A stretch of 64,000 bases of DNA from Lucinisca nassula (GCA_963580285.1 OY757021.1:93855221-93919220), one strand, 5' to 3'; counted from the first letter of the stretch, positions 43,371 to 55,430 are shown. Notes: a model not told the origin generated them from the sequence alone. Translations and numbers: made by a program.

Positions 43371-46300
43371 ACAAGAGGCCCATGGGCCACTGTGCTCACC
43401 AGAGCTCAGGTGGGCACTGCCCAATTGCAGCCATGTATTTTAACATGATATCATTTTAATCTGCCAAGAGAACCCCAATATCCAAATGAGCACCAATGTG
43501 GATTCAGTATATGAAACATTAGGCCTTTTATGAAGTAGAGGGGTTGGGCATGGACCCAATGGAGCCCTGGCTGGTATCACTAAATGTGTCTTATCTCACT
43601 AGGATGGTTTAGCAGTGGGGATCTGTATGGCTGGATATATAAGGCCTCTTAAACAGTGGAGGGGTTTGAGCATGCCCTGTCAATCTCAGGAAAGCCCAAG
43701 ATTGTTGTCCCTAAATGTGTCTTATCATAAGGACCAAGTATATATATGGTTTAGGGGTGGGAATCTGAACAGTTTCCGAGATATGAGGCCCTTTTATGAA
43801 GTGGAAAGGCCCCTGCGGACACCCCTACAGTAGGTGTGCTATCAATAAGGAACAAGGACATATATGATTATGGGGTGGGGATTTGAATGGTTTCTGAAAT
43901 ATAAATTATGGCCTTTTGTAAAGTGGAAGTGCGGGGCACATTGCCTCAGCAAAATGAGACCCCCAAGTTGGTGTGACTGAACGAGTATTATCATAAGTTT
44001 CTGAGATATATGGCTTTTAATGAAGTCAAGCGGTGGGGCATGCCCCAGGGACTCACAAGCTGGTGTCACTGAATGCGTCTTATCATAAGGAAGATGAATA
44101 AATATGGTTTAGGGGTGGGGCTCTGACCAGTTTCTAAGATATAAGGCCTTTTCTGAAGTGCAGGGGTAGGGCAAGGCTCTGGGAGACCCCCAGGTTGGTG
44201 TCAATGAATGTGTCTTATCATAAGGAACAAGAATATATGTGGTTTAGGGGTGGGGATCTTTAAGGTTTCCAAGATATTGTGATATTATGAAATGGAGGGG
44301 GTGGGGCATGGCCCCAGAACATCCCTGGGGACCCCCAGGTTGGTGTCACTGAATGCGTCTTATCATAATGAACGAGAATATATATGGTTTAGGGCTGGGG
44401 ATCTGTAAGGTTACTGGGATATTGGGCCTTTTATGAAGTGGATGGGGTGGGGCATGGCCCCGGCATATCCCGGGGGACCCCCAGGTTGGTGTCACTGAGT
44501 CCATCTTATCATAAGGAACAAGAATATATATGGTTTAGGGGTGGGGATCTCAATGGTTTCTGAGATAAATGGCATTTTATGAAATGGAGGGGGTGGGGCA
44601 TGTCCCCGGCACATCCCAGAGGACCCCCAGATTGGTATCACTTAATGCATCTTAGCATAAGGAACAAGAATATATATGGTTTAGGGGTTGGGATCTGTAA
44701 GGTTTCTGAGATGAAAGGCATTTTATGAAGTGGAGGGGGCGGGGCAAGGTCCCGGCACAACCTAGGGGTCCCCCAGGTTGACATAAAAGCATATGGCTGA
44801 GAGAAGTTTACTCAAGGAACATGTCTATGTAAGTTTTGTCAAAATATCTGCAATGACTTGGCAGTAAATTCCATTTTTCAGTTTTCCCCATTGTAAGTCA
44901 ATGGAAAATCTAAGTTGCCATAGCAACAAAACTGAAAGGCCAAATTTCATAAAAAACACAAAACCTGTAAAGGCAAATATGGTGAATATTTTCATAAAGT
45001 CTCAGCCTCTGAGAAGATGATTTTTTAAGTATTTTTTGTCTATTTTTTGCATTTTGGTTTCCATGGCAACCAATAACAAGAGTTGTCAGAAGACAACATA
45101 GCTCGCCTTTGGGGGCCTAAGATGGAGGAGGGCAAGTTATCAAAAAAGAGCCACAGTGACCTTGACCTTCAGCCCGAGACCCTGAAAGTCGAACTCGCTC
45201 GAGATATCATCATACCCAACATTTGTGTAAAGTTATATTAAAATCCATTCATAAATGTAGGCACTAGAGCGATCACAAAGTTTTTCTAAAAATAGCCACA
45301 GTTACCTTGACCTTCAGCCCCGGAACCTGAAAGTCAAAGTCACTCGAGATATCATCATACCCAATATTTGTGTGAAATTATATTAAAATCCATCCATAAA
45401 TAAAGGCGCAAGAGCGATGAAAAAGATTTTCTAAAAATAGCCACAGAGACCTTGACCTTCTGCCCCAGACCCTGAAAGTCGAATGAGCTCGAGATATCAT
45501 CAAACCCAACGTTTGTGTAAAGTTATATTAAAATCCATTTATAAATGTAGGCACTAGAGCGATCACAAAGTTTTTTCGAAAAATAGCCACAGTGACCTTG
45601 ACCTTCAGCCCCAGACCCTGAAAGTTGAACTTGCTAGAGATATCATCATACCCAACATTTGTGTCAAGTTATATTAAAATCCATCAATAAATTAAGGTGC
45701 AAACCCGATGACAATGTTTTTCTAAAAATAGACACAGTGACCTTGACCCAGTGACCTTGACCCAGTGACCCTGAAAGTAGTGACCTTGACCTTAAGCGCC
45801 AGACCCTGAAAGTCAAAGTCACTCGAGATATCATTATACCAAAGTTATATTAAAATCCATCAATAAATGAAGGGGCTAGAGTGATTACAATGTTTTTCTA
45901 AAAATAGCCAGTGACCTTCACCTTGAGCCCCAGACCCGCTATGTTTTTAAAAAGAAAAAAAAAAGAAAAGGAAAAGAAAAAAAAAAAAAAAAAAAATTAC
46001 ATGCCCCCCCCCCCCGGGATTTGAACTCACGCAGCTTGCAGGTAAACTTTAACACAGGATTTCAAGGGAGGTAATACAGAGGAAAATATTAACTTCTCAA
46101 AAAGACCAATTTAAGCCAAAAAACCTGTAAAATGAAGTAAAATGATAATGTTAAATATTGTTTTTTACCAATTGTTAATTATATATTCAAAATAAACTTG
46201 TAAAACATCACATATAAGAGCTTGCAGGTAAACTTTAACCAAATGCGGACGCCGACGCCGACGCCGACGCCGATGCTGACGCTGACGACGGACGCCCGGG

Positions 46301-46706
46301 GGTATGGCAATAGCTCCCCCTTACTTTCGTAAGGCGAGCTAAAAATGGGCAGAAGGCCTAAAATCATAAGGCAGATAGTAAATTGCCTAAGGAACATTTC
46401 TATGAAAGTTTTGTCAAAATATCTGCAGAGGCTTGGCAGTAAATGCCATTTTTCAATTTTCCCCATTATAAGTCTATGGAAACTCTAAGTTGCCATAGCA
46501 ACCAAACTAATGAGCCGATTTTGATAAAAAACACAAACTTTCAATCCCCCAGCCCAAGGATGCTACAGATAAAATTTGGGCCCAATCGGCCCAATGGCTT
46601 CAGAGGAGATGTCGTTTGAAAGTGTTAACTATGACGACGACGCAGACGACGACGGACAATGTCCATCCTATAAGCTCCCCCGGAGCCTTCGGCTCTGGTG
46701 AGCTAA
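43371..46706. mobile_element. ACAAGAGGCCCATGGGCC element, ~145-bp array
   Basis: It starts ACAAGAGGCCCATGGGCC with GCTCACCAGAGC, and ends with (GACGACG)n, CTATAAGCTCCCCCGGAGCC and GCTCTGGTGAGCTAAAAA, so GCTCACCAGAGC is inverted exactly. Units contain TATATGGTTTAGGGGTGGGG, GGACCCCCAGGTTGGTGTCA and CGTCTTATCATAAGGAAC. A second element sits inside at 45076. Confidence 0.8.
45076..46342 (+). mobile_element. Young ACAAGAG element, ~150-bp array, plus orientation
   Basis: It starts ACAAGAGTTGTCAGAAGACA with AGCTCGCCTT and ends with a (GACGCC)n run, GCCCGGGGGTATGGC and CTTACTTTCGTAAGG then CGAGCTAAAA. Homologous elements at 52086 and 54825 lack the insert (CAACCAATACAAATGAGC), which fixes the boundaries. 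Poly-A (45950-45997) and poly-C (46006-46016) runs lie inside. A near-identical inverted copy is at 56931. Confidence 0.85.
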
Positions 46707-46850
46707 AAAGGAAAAAGCATTAAAATTCACCTGTGGTAATCAAGCACCTGTCTTAAGCAATCACTTTTTGAATATCCCATAGGTACTTGCTCAGTACAGG
46801 TTGGACTGTATACAGCAGAAGTCCATCTCAAAATTTACGAACTGTTGTTC

Positions 46851-47108
46851 AAGGGATCCGACCTTAAAATATAACCCTTCAATTGTTACATAAATTCCTG
46901 GTGAGGACGACAATCTGATTTTTTTTAATGTTTTTCGTTGTGAATGAGGCTTGACATTACATGTGAATTATCTGATTGGCAGATGATTCACATGTTATGT
47001 CAGGCCTTATATACCATAGATCTGCTAGTCGTGATTATGAGTCGAAGGGTCCCAAGTCACAACACCTTCTCACCCACAGAAGTAACAAGGATAATTTCTG
47101 GATATTTA
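46851..47108. other. Intron with a degraded foldback
   Basis: GGCTTGACATTACATGTGAA and TTCACATGTTATGTCAGGCC pair at about 46950-47008. No gene is visible. Relatives near 6450 and 22490. Confidence 0.6.
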
Positions 47109-47693
47109 TTAATCCATTATATGCTAGTGGAATCTTCCATTGGACAAGTCCATTTGTCATATAAGGGGTGTCAGGACTATTTTTCCTTTTTTATCATATG
47201 ATGTCGCGTCTGAGAGTGTAATAACGCCATGTATTATTTTCGATAATCTACTAGTGTATTAAATATGCAAATTAGCTAGATACGTCCCTTAACGTTACAT
47301 GTACAACGTCTTTAACGACGTCGCGTTTACTAACGGCGGAATATTGACATTTTTGTAAACAATCGTGAATAAAATACGCTATAAATGTCATATGATAAAT
47401 AGAATCTTGCATTCGTGCTAATGTATTATTGAATTTATTAAACTCGTTGAGGAAAAGGGATAAAATGCTCGGCAAAGCCTCACATTTTATCCCTTTTCCT
47501 CAACTTGTTTAATAAATTCAATTATACATGAGCACTCATTTAAGATCCTCTATTTATTCTATTTTTGACGGAAAATTATGTTAGGAAATACTGTGCAGGC
47601 CCTGATCAGACGCGGCGTTCTGCGGCATCCGATCTGGGCCTGCACTATTTGCCAAGTTATCCTTGTAGGGGTTTCCCGCATGCAATGAGTTAA
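47109..47693 (+). mobile_element. TTAA-flanked palindromic MITE, CCCATTGTATG subfamily, with a foldback insert
   Basis: Left TTAATCCATTATATGCTAG, right GCATGCAATGAGTTAA. The central core has GATCAGACGCGGCGTTCTGC. About 350 bp (47193-47545) interrupt TTTTTCCTTTTTTAT | TTATTCTATTTTTGACGG. Confidence 0.8.
47393..47556. repeat. Foldback with ~80-bp arms
   Basis: The inner arms are GTTGAGGAAAAGGGATAAAA with TG and CATTTTATCCCTTTTCCTCAAC, almost perfect. Further out, ATTGAATTTATTAAAC and GTTTAATAAATTCAAT pair, then diverge toward AAATAGAATCTTGCATTC / AGATCCTCTATTT. Confidence 0.85.
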
Positions 47694-47699
47694 TTTATT

Positions 47700-47920
47700 G
47701 TGGTTTTGCAGTCCTTTCAAGATAAAATCACTTACACTGAGCCTATCGCTAATCAGATGTGGGCAAACACAGGAGTATCCAGAGAAAAACTTCACCCGAC
47801 CTTCTATTGCAGAACTTGGCATCCCAAATTACACCCGAGCACGACTCAAACCCACAGTAGTGAGATATCCAATGTTTAATATTCAGTGCGCTTAACCACA
47901 AGGTCAGGGAGGCCTGTTTA
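47700..47920 (-). mobile_element. SINE of the 36863 family
   Basis: On the minus strand: GGCCTCCCTGACCTTGTGG then TTAAGCGCACTG, B box GGTTTGAGTCGTGC, GCCAAGTTCTGCAATAGAAG, CTCTGGATACTCCTG and ATCTTGAAAGGACTGC. The tail is short. Confidence 0.85.
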
Positions 47921-48051
47921 CTTTTGCTATGATTTTCCTTATTTCATATGATGTATGTGTTTGAAAGAAATCACCGCTTCTTTACGCAAATACGCCTATA
48001 CAAATACATTGCCACCTTTATCGCCAAAATGAAATTTTATTATGAAATATT

Positions 48052-48171
48052 GTGATATTTTTCTTATTTCTGCTCAAAATATAGATTGTGGGCACTCGTT
48101 AGAACCGCCTCATCGAGGCGGTTCTAACGAGTACCCACAATCTATATTTTAGAACAGAAATAAGAAAAATA
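48052..48171. repeat. Best copy of the GTACTCGTTAGAACCGCC foldback
   Basis: Arms of ~58 bp are nearly perfect: TTTTTCTTATTTCTG...AAATATAGATTGTGGG...CTCGTTAGAACCGCCTC and their inverse, meeting at CATCGAGGCGG. TTAT/ATAA-type sequence lies at each edge but no certain target duplication. Confidence 0.9.
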
Positions 48172-48353
48172 AGGTATACCCCCAGAATCCCCAGTTTTAC
48201 TTTATAAAAGTGGGGTTCAAAGGGATCAAAATTATATAGGCGTTTTTTTGTGATGTGAGGGGGTTCTAACAAATACACAAAACATTTTCTTTCCTCAAAT
48301 TATCTTGAAAACTTCATCATGCAATGTCCTCACACCACGGAAAATGTACTCAC
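48172..48353. other. Intron next to the predicted upstream exon
   Basis: GTTCTAACAAATACACAAAACA near 48263 is a right-arm scrap of the foldback family; otherwise nothing recognised. Confidence 0.4.
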
Positions 48354-48425
48354 CAGCCACATAATCATGATAGCATGAATGATTTGTTCACCATTCACAG
48401 AAAGACAGTGATATTTATTATCCAA
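48354..48425 (-). CDS. PTPRR: Probable upstream exon of the receptor PTP (membrane-entry part)
   Basis: 72 bp, phase 0 on both sides, acceptor GATTTTCAG and donor GTGAGTAC. It reads LDNKYHCLSVNGEQIIHAIM then IMWL. Spliced to IYCCCKKK it would make a short hydrophobic stretch IIHAIMIMWLIYCCC, plausible as the inner part of a transmembrane helix. There is no diagnostic motif, and another exon could lie between, so this is a prediction from splice sites, phase and composition. Confidence 0.45.
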
Positions 48426-48592
48426 CTGAAAATCTACTACAAAAGTGATGAATATTGCCAATATCCCTCTCCATATTTTTTTTTATATACCGTAAAAATT
48501 CTAATAAATGCCAGGGTGTTTACTAGAATCATTACCTTTCATGGAAAAGGGGGTGGGCGTTTATTAGAGGTTACAGTTTCCAAAAATAAAAC

Positions 48593-50154
48593 ACAAGAGG
48601 GCCATGATGGCCCTGGATCGCTCACCTGACCCATATGATAGAGTAACAAGTGGGCTTCGGGGAGGGCCATTATTGACCCCAGGGCTACAATGTGCATAAT
48701 GTTGAGGGAGGTCTAAAAAGGTGAAGCTTCATACCAAATATCAACAAAAGCCTATAATTTGAACAATCTTGGCAAAGGTCCACTAGATGAAGCTACACAC
48801 CAAATATCAAAGACCTGGGCCTTGGGGTTTCAGAGAAGATTTTTTAAAGATATTCCCTACATTAGCCTATTTAAAACCAAATGGCCCCGGGGCAGGGGCA
48901 TTTTTGGCCTCAGGGCTATAATTTAAACAATCTTGATAGAGGTCCACAAGATGAAGCTTCAAACCAAATATCAAAGACCTAGGCCTTGCTGTTTCAGAGA
49001 AGATTTTCAAAGATTATCTCTATATATAAGTCTATGTAAAACCAAAGGGCCCCAGGGCAGGGGCTATAATACCATACCAAATATCAAAGACATAGGCCTT
49101 GTGGTTTCAGAGAAGAAGATTTTTAAAGATTTCCCTATATAAGTCTATGCAAAACCAAAGGGTCTCGGGGCGGGGGCATTTTTGGCCCCAGGGCTATAAT
49201 TTGAACAATCTTGATAGAGGTCCACTAAATGAAATTTCACACCAAATATCAAAGACCTAGGCCTTGTGGTTTCACAGAAGAAGATATTTAAAAGATTTTC
49301 CCTATATAAGTCTATGTAAAACCAAAGGGCCCCGGGACAGGGGTGGCCTTCTGGTTTCAGAGAAGAAGATTTTTCAAGATTTTCCCTATATATAAGTCTA
49401 TGTAATACCAAAGGGCCCTGGAGCGCCCCAGGGCTATAATTTGAACAATCTTGGTAGAGGTCCACAAGATTAAGCTTCATACCAAATATCAAAGACCTAG
49501 GCCTTGTGGTTTCAGAGAAGAAGATTTTTAGAGATTTTCCTAAAAAAGTCTATGTAAAACCAAAGGGCCCCGAGGCGGGGGCATTTTTGGTCTCAGGGCT
49601 GTAATTGAACAATTTTGGTAGAGGTCCATTAGATGAAGCTTCATACCAAATATCAAAGAGTCCACTAGGTGAAGCTTCATACCAAATATCAAAGACATGG
49701 GCCTTACAGTTTCAGAGAAGAAAATTTTTTAAAGATTTTCCCTATATAAGCCCATGTAAAACCAAAGGGCCCCAGGGGCACATTTGACCCCAGCCCTATA
49801 ATTTGAACAATCTTGGTAGGGGTCAACTAGATGAAGCTTCATACCAAATAGGCCTTGCGGTTTCAGAGAAGAAGATTTTTAAATACTTTCCCTATATAAG
49901 CCCATGTAAAACCAAAGGGCCCCTAAGCGAGGACATTTTTGGCCCAAGCACTATTATTTGAACAATCTTGGTAGGGGTCCCCTAGATGAAGCTTCATACC
50001 AAATATCAAAGAATCCGATCAGTGGTTTAGGAGGATTGTCGTTTAAAGAATTGTTTACAGACGCACAGACAGACGCACGGACGGACGCACGGACGCATGA
50101 CGGACGAAAAGTGATCCCAAAAGCTCACCTCGTCACTACGTGACGGTGAGCTTA
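48593..50154. mobile_element. ACAAGAGGGCC element, ~166-bp array
   Basis: It starts ACAAGAGGGCCATGATGGCC with GGATCGCTCACCTGA and ends CAGACGCACAGACAGACGCA, then GCTCACCTCGTCACTACGTG and ACGGTGAGCTTAAAA. Monomers are related to those of 11376 and 39113 but more diverged, with several truncated units. Confidence 0.75.
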
Positions 50155-50249
50155 AAAGGCATTAAATATCCAGAGACTGTAATTTCTCGCAAATGATCGC
50201 CATCTTGAAATACACAAAGGAAGTATGCGCTAGTGACGCTAAATCCGTG

Positions 50250-50390
50250 GAAGACTATTGACATCCAAGCCAGCAAGAAAAACAGCGGGCCAACCTCGGA
50301 AAGACAGCGATACAACATCGACACATTGTATCGCTGCGGGCCAAACGCTGGCCAGACTTTCTTTGCTTGCTGGGATTATGATTCTTTCTT
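50250..50390. repeat. Foldback with CCAGCAAG and CAGCGATACAA arms
   Basis: CAGCGATACAA and TTGTATCGCTG flank a 10-base loop. Outside, CCAGCAAGAAAAACAGCGGG pairs loosely with GCTGG...CTTTGCTTGCTGG. Similar GCCAGCAAAGC...CGGGCCAACTTCGGGG lies at 38088-38150. Confidence 0.7.
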
Positions 50391-50497
50391 GTCTACAGTG
50401 ATAGAATTCAACTGCACAGCATACAGTTTGATGCCTTTTCTTCCATGATATTAGCATTTATAAATCACATGTACATTGTTTTGCAGGTGAAATTATA

Positions 50498-52470
50498 AAC
50501 AAGAGGCCCATGGGCCACTATGCTCACCAGAGCTCAGGTGGGCACTGCCCAATGATAGCCATGTATTTTAACATGATGTGATTTTAATCTACCAATTATA
50601 AAGTCTCCCAAATGAACCCCTATATCCAAATGAGCATCCATCTGGACTCAGTATCTAAAACATTAGGCCTTTTATTAAGTAGAGGGTGTAGGGCAGGGAC
50701 CCAATGGAGCTCTGGCTGGAATCACTAAACGCGTATTATCATAAGGAATAAGAATATATATGGTGTAGCAGTGGGGATCTGTATACCGGAGTTATAAGGC
50801 TTCTTAAGCGGTGGAGGTGTTTCCAAGATATTGGGTCTTTAATGAAATGAAGGGGTGGGGCACGACTCCGGCACATCCTGGGGGACCCCCAGGTTAGTGT
50901 CAATGAATGCGTCATATCATAAGAAACAAAAATATATAAGTTTTTGGGGCGGGGATCTGAATGGTTTCTGATATAGATAGATGGCCTTTCGTGAAGTGGA
51001 GGGGTGGGGCAAGGCCCCGGTGCAACCAGGAAGACCTCCAAATAGGTGTCAATGAATGAGTCTCTTCATAAGGAACAAGAATATATAGGGTTTAGGTGTG
51101 GGGATCTGTAAGGTTTCCAAAATATTGGGCCTTTAATGAAATGGAGGGGGTGAGGCATGACCCCCGCACAACCCGGGGACCCCCAGGTTGGTGTCACTGA
51201 AAGCGTCTTATCATAAGGAACAAGAATATATATGGTTTTGGGGTGGGGATCTAAATGGTTTATGAGATATATGGCCTTTTGTGAAGAAGAAGTGGTGGTT
51301 CAAGGCCCAGGCACACCCCGGGAGACCCCCAAGTTGGTGTCAGTGAATGTATAGTTTCATAAGGAACAAGAATATATATGGTTTAGGGGTGGGGATCTGT
51401 AAGGTTTCCAAGATATTGAGCCTTTTATGGAATGGAGGGGGTGGGGCATGACCCCGGTACGTACCGGGGGACTCCCAGGTTGGGGTCACTGAATGCATCT
51501 TATCATTAGGAACAAGAATATATATGGTTTAGGGGTGGGGATCTGTAAGGTTTCCAAGATATTGGGCCTTTTATGGAATGGAGGGGGTGGGGCATGACCC
51601 CAGCACATACAGGCGGACCCCCAGGTTGGTGTCACTGAATGCATCTTATCATAAGGAACAAGAATATGTATGGTTTTGGGGTGGGGATCTGGATGGTTTC
51701 TGAGTTATATGGCCTTTTATGAAGTGGAGGGGGTAGGGCATGGTCCCGGCTTAACCTGGAGGACCCCCATGTTGGCATTAAAGCATATGGCTGAGAGACA
51801 TTTACAAAAGGAACATTTCTATAAAAGTTTTGTCAAAATATCTGCAATGACTTGGCAGTAAATGCCAGTAAATGCCATTTTTTCAGTTTTCCCCATTATA
51901 AGTCTATGGAAAATCTAAGCTGCCATAGCAACCAAACTGAAGAGTCAAATTTTATAAAAAAAAATACAAAATCTGTAAAGGCAAATATGGTGAACATTTC
52001 CAAAAACTCTCAGCCTTATAGAGCATTCGGTTTCTGAGGAGATGATTTTTGAAGTATTTTTTTTTCTATTTTTTTTATTTTGGTTTCCATGGCAACCAAT
52101 ACAAATGAGCAGTAGGCCTAAAATCATACGGCTGATAGTAGATTGCCTAAGGAACATTTTTATGTAAGTTTTGTCAAAATATCTGCAGAGGCTTGGCAGT
52201 AAATGCCATTTTTCAATGTTTCCCATTATAAGTCTATGGAAACTACAAGTTGCCATAGCAACCAAACTAATGAGACGATTTTGATAAAAAACACAAACTT
52301 TCAATCCCCCATCCCAAGGATGCTACAGATAAAATTTGAGCCCAATCGGCCCAGTGGCTTCAGAGGAGATGTCCTTTGAAAATGTTGACGTCATAGGACA
52401 GACGACGACGACGACGGACAACTGCCTATCGTATAAGCTCCCCCGGAGCCTTCGGCTCTGGTGAGCTAAA
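50498..52470. mobile_element. ACAAGAGGCCCATGGGCC element, ~145-bp array
   Basis: Same termini as 43371: ACAAGAGGCCCATGGGCC at the left, GCTCTGGTGAGCTAAA at the right, with GACGACGACGACGACGGACA before the hairpin. The array has about eight units. Confidence 0.82.
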
Positions 52471-52622
52471 AAAAACACTTAGTGATTAAATACTGAACAC
52501 AACTCTAACAATTGACCTTAAGTTACTAAAGGACAAATCTGTATTAATGCTGTTGTTCATGTAACTAATGGTTATAAATAGAAAATAGTCAGACTACTTT
52601 TATCGATGGTACCTGTTATGTC

Positions 52623-52918
52623 GGGCCCCGCCCATCAGGTTGAAGATATAGATAGGCTGCACGATGCTTCCACGCAGAGCTTAAACCGACCCGCACTCAA
52701 GTACTGGTAAAGCGCTTAGAGGATCTAAGCCTGCCCAGGCAAAGTGGTGCGAGTCGGCCCGTCCGTGCTTATAAACCCTATTGGTTTCATTGAGCAGCAG
52801 GGCTTGAGATGTCATTTCATCTCAATGTCGGGTAAAGTCCCACAAAATTGGAAGCAACGTCTCCAAAATGACCTTTACATTGTTTACCGGGACGTTAAAC
52901 CTTATATCAAACAAACAA
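52623..52918 (+). mobile_element. tRNA-less SINE, plus strand
   Basis: GGGCCCCGCCCATCAGGTTG, GCTGCACGATGCTTCCACGC, GTACTGG, AAGCCTGCCCAGGC, GAGATGTCATTTCATCTC and GGGACGTTAAACC with a (CAAA)n tail. The tail runs directly into the ACAAGAG element at 52919. Confidence 0.85.
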
Positions 52919-55217
52919 ACAAGAGGCCCATGGGCCACTATGCTCACCAGAGCTCAGGTGGGCACTGCCAAATTGCAGCCATGTATTTTAACATGATATC
53001 ATTTTAATCTGCCAAATGAACCCCCATATCCAAATGAGCATCCAAGTGGACTCAGTATATGAAACATTAGGCCTTTTATGAAGTAGAGGGGGTGGGGCAT
53101 GGACCCAATGGAGCCCTGGTTGGTATCACTAAATGTGTCTTATCACAAAGAACAAGAATATATATGGTTTAGCAGTGGGGATCTGCATGGCTGGAGATAT
53201 AAGTGGAGGGGTTGGAGCATGCCCTGTCGTTCCCAGGAAAGCCCAAGATTGTTATCCCTAAATGTGTCTCATCATAAGGACCAAGCATATATATGGTTTA
53301 GGGGTGGGAATCTGAACGGTTTCCAAGATATCCTTTCATGAAGTGGAAAGGAGAGGACTGGCCCCTGCGGACACACCTACAGTAGGTGTGCTAATAATAA
53401 GGAACAAGAACATATATGAATATGGGGTGGGGATTTAATGGTTTCTGAAATATATGGCCTTTTATGAAGTGGAAGGGCGGGGCACATTGCCTCAGCACAA
53501 AGAGACCCCCAAGTTGGTGTGACTGAATGAGTCTTATCATAAGGAACAAGAATATATATGGTTTAGGGGTGGGGATCTGAACTACTTCTGAGATATGTGG
53601 CTTTTAATGAAGTCAAGCGGTGGAGCAAGGCCCGGGCATGCCCCGGGGACTCACAAGCTGGTGTCAATGAATGTGCCTTATCATAAGGAAGATGAATATA
53701 TATGGTTTAGGGGTGGGGCTCTGAACAGTTTCTGAGATATAAGGCCTTTTGTGAAGTGCAGGGGTGGGGCAAGGCCCAGGGAGACCCCCAGGTTGGTGTC
53801 AATGAAAGTGTCTTATCATAAGGTACAAGAATATATATGGTTTAGGGGTGGGGATCTGTAAGGTTTCCGAGATATTGTGATATTATGAAATGGAGGGGGT
53901 GGGGCATGGCCCGAGCACATCCCTGGGGACTCCCAGGTTGGTGTCACTGAATGTGTCTCATCATAATATACAAGAACATATATGGTTTAGGGGTGGGGAT
54001 CTGAACAGTTTCTGAGATATATGGCCTTTTGTGAAGTGAAGGGGTGGGGCATGGCTCCGGCGCACCCCGGAAGACCCCCAATTTGGGTTCAATGAATGCG
54101 TCTTATCATAAGGAGCAAGAATATATATGGTTTAGGGGTGGGGATCTGTAAGGTTTCCGAGATATTGGGCCTTTTATGAAATGGAGGGGTGGGACATGGC
54201 CCCGGCGCATCCCGGGGGACCCCCAGTTTGATGTCACTGAATGCGTCTTATCATAAGGAACAAGAGTATATAGGGTTAAGGGGTGGGGATCTGAATGGCT
54301 TCCGAGATATTGGGCCTTTTATGAAGTGGAGGGGGTGGGGCATGGCCTCGGCACATCCCGGAGGACCTCCAGGTTGGTGTCACTGAATCCGTCTTATCAA
54401 TAGGAACAAGAATATATATGGTTTAGGGGTGGGGATCTGTAAGGTTTCTGAGATATAAGTCAGTTTATGAAGTACTGGGGGCGGGGCATGGCCCCGGCAC
54501 AACCTACTGGACCCCCAGGTTGACATAACAGCATATGGCTGAGAGAAGTTTACTAAAGGAACATTTCTATGAAAGTTTTGTCAAAATATCTGCAAAGGCT
54601 TTGTAGTTAATGCCATTTTTCAATTTTCCCCATTATAAGTCTATGGAAAATCTAAGTTGCCATAGCAACCAAACTAAAGAGCCGAATTTCATAAAAAACA
54701 CAAAACCTGTAAAGGCAAATATGGTGAATATTTCCATAAACTTTCAGCCTCATAGAGCATACGGTTTCTGAGGAGATGATTTTTTAAGTATTTTTTTTTC
54801 TATTTTTTCATTTTGGTTTCCATGGCAACCAATACAATGAGCAGTAGGCCTAAAATCATATGGCAGATAGTAGATTGCCTAAGGAATATTTCTATGAAAG
54901 TTTTGTCAAAATATCTGCAGTCGCTTGGCAGTAAATGCCATTTTTCAATTTTCCCCATTATAAGTCTATGGGAGCTCTAAGTTGCTATAGCAACCAAACT
55001 AATGGGCCAATTTTCATAAAAAACACAAACTGTCAATCCCCCAGCCCAAGGATGCTACAGATAAAATTTGGGCTGAATCGGTCCAGTGGCTTCAGAGAAG
55101 AAGATGTTTGAAAGTGTTGACGTCAGACGACGACGACGACAACGACGACGACGACGACGCCGGACAACTGCCTATCCTATAAGCTCCCCCGGAGCCTTCG
55201 GCTCTGGTGAGCTAAAA
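52919..55217. mobile_element. ACAAGAGGCCCATGGGCC element, ~145-bp array
   Basis: It starts in the CAAACAAAC tail of the SINE and ends GCTCTGGTGAGCTAAAAA after an (GACGAC)n run. About ten array units. Third copy of the 43371 family in 12 kb. Confidence 0.82.
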
Positions 55218-55315
55218 AGAGAATGCATTATTTTTTTATTATTATTATTATTATTATACAGAACATCCCTTCTCTTTTTTCTGTTTTCATGGTTATCCTG
55301 GTCAGCTCAAATAGT

Positions 55316-55350
55316 TTAACCCATTTTGTACCGGAAACCCCCAAACCGGT
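55316..55350 (+). mobile_element. Left-end scrap of a TTAA MITE
   Basis: TTAACCCATTTTGTACCGG and AAACCCCCAAACC match the left end of the 712-938 type. The rest is absent. Confidence 0.6.
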
Positions 55351-55430
55351 AGTTGACCACGTGGTAATAAGATGCCAGCCACCAAACTTTCCGCGGGAAA
55401 TTCCAGCGTTATTTTAGTATTGCATCATAC

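Larger units (their letters stand above)
43292..46810. mobile_element. TA-flanked pogo-like MITE (CAGTAAAACCTG), carrying a nested element
   Basis: Left TACAGTAAAACCTGTCTTAG and right GTACAGGTTGGACTGTA. Internal CCTGTCTTAAGCAAGCAGG and CACCTGTCTTAAGCAATC form subterminal repeats. Only ~78 bp at the left and ~104 bp at the right belong to it; the rest is the insertion at 43371-46706. Confidence 0.78.
43255..46850 (+). mobile_element. TTAA-type MITE (CCCTTTTTGTACC subfamily) split by a TA element
   Basis: The left part TTAACCCTTTTTGTACC...CTTCCTCCTTA stops at 43291. TACAGCAGAAGTCCATCTCA then AAATTTA resumes at 46811. In the intact 33319 copy these two stretches are contiguous. The remaining right half is not recognisable. 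Confidence 0.75.

Noticed and set aside
55086..55417. Arg-rich ORF and IIIIII ORF
   Set aside because: Translations of (GACGAC)n and (ATT)n simple repeats.
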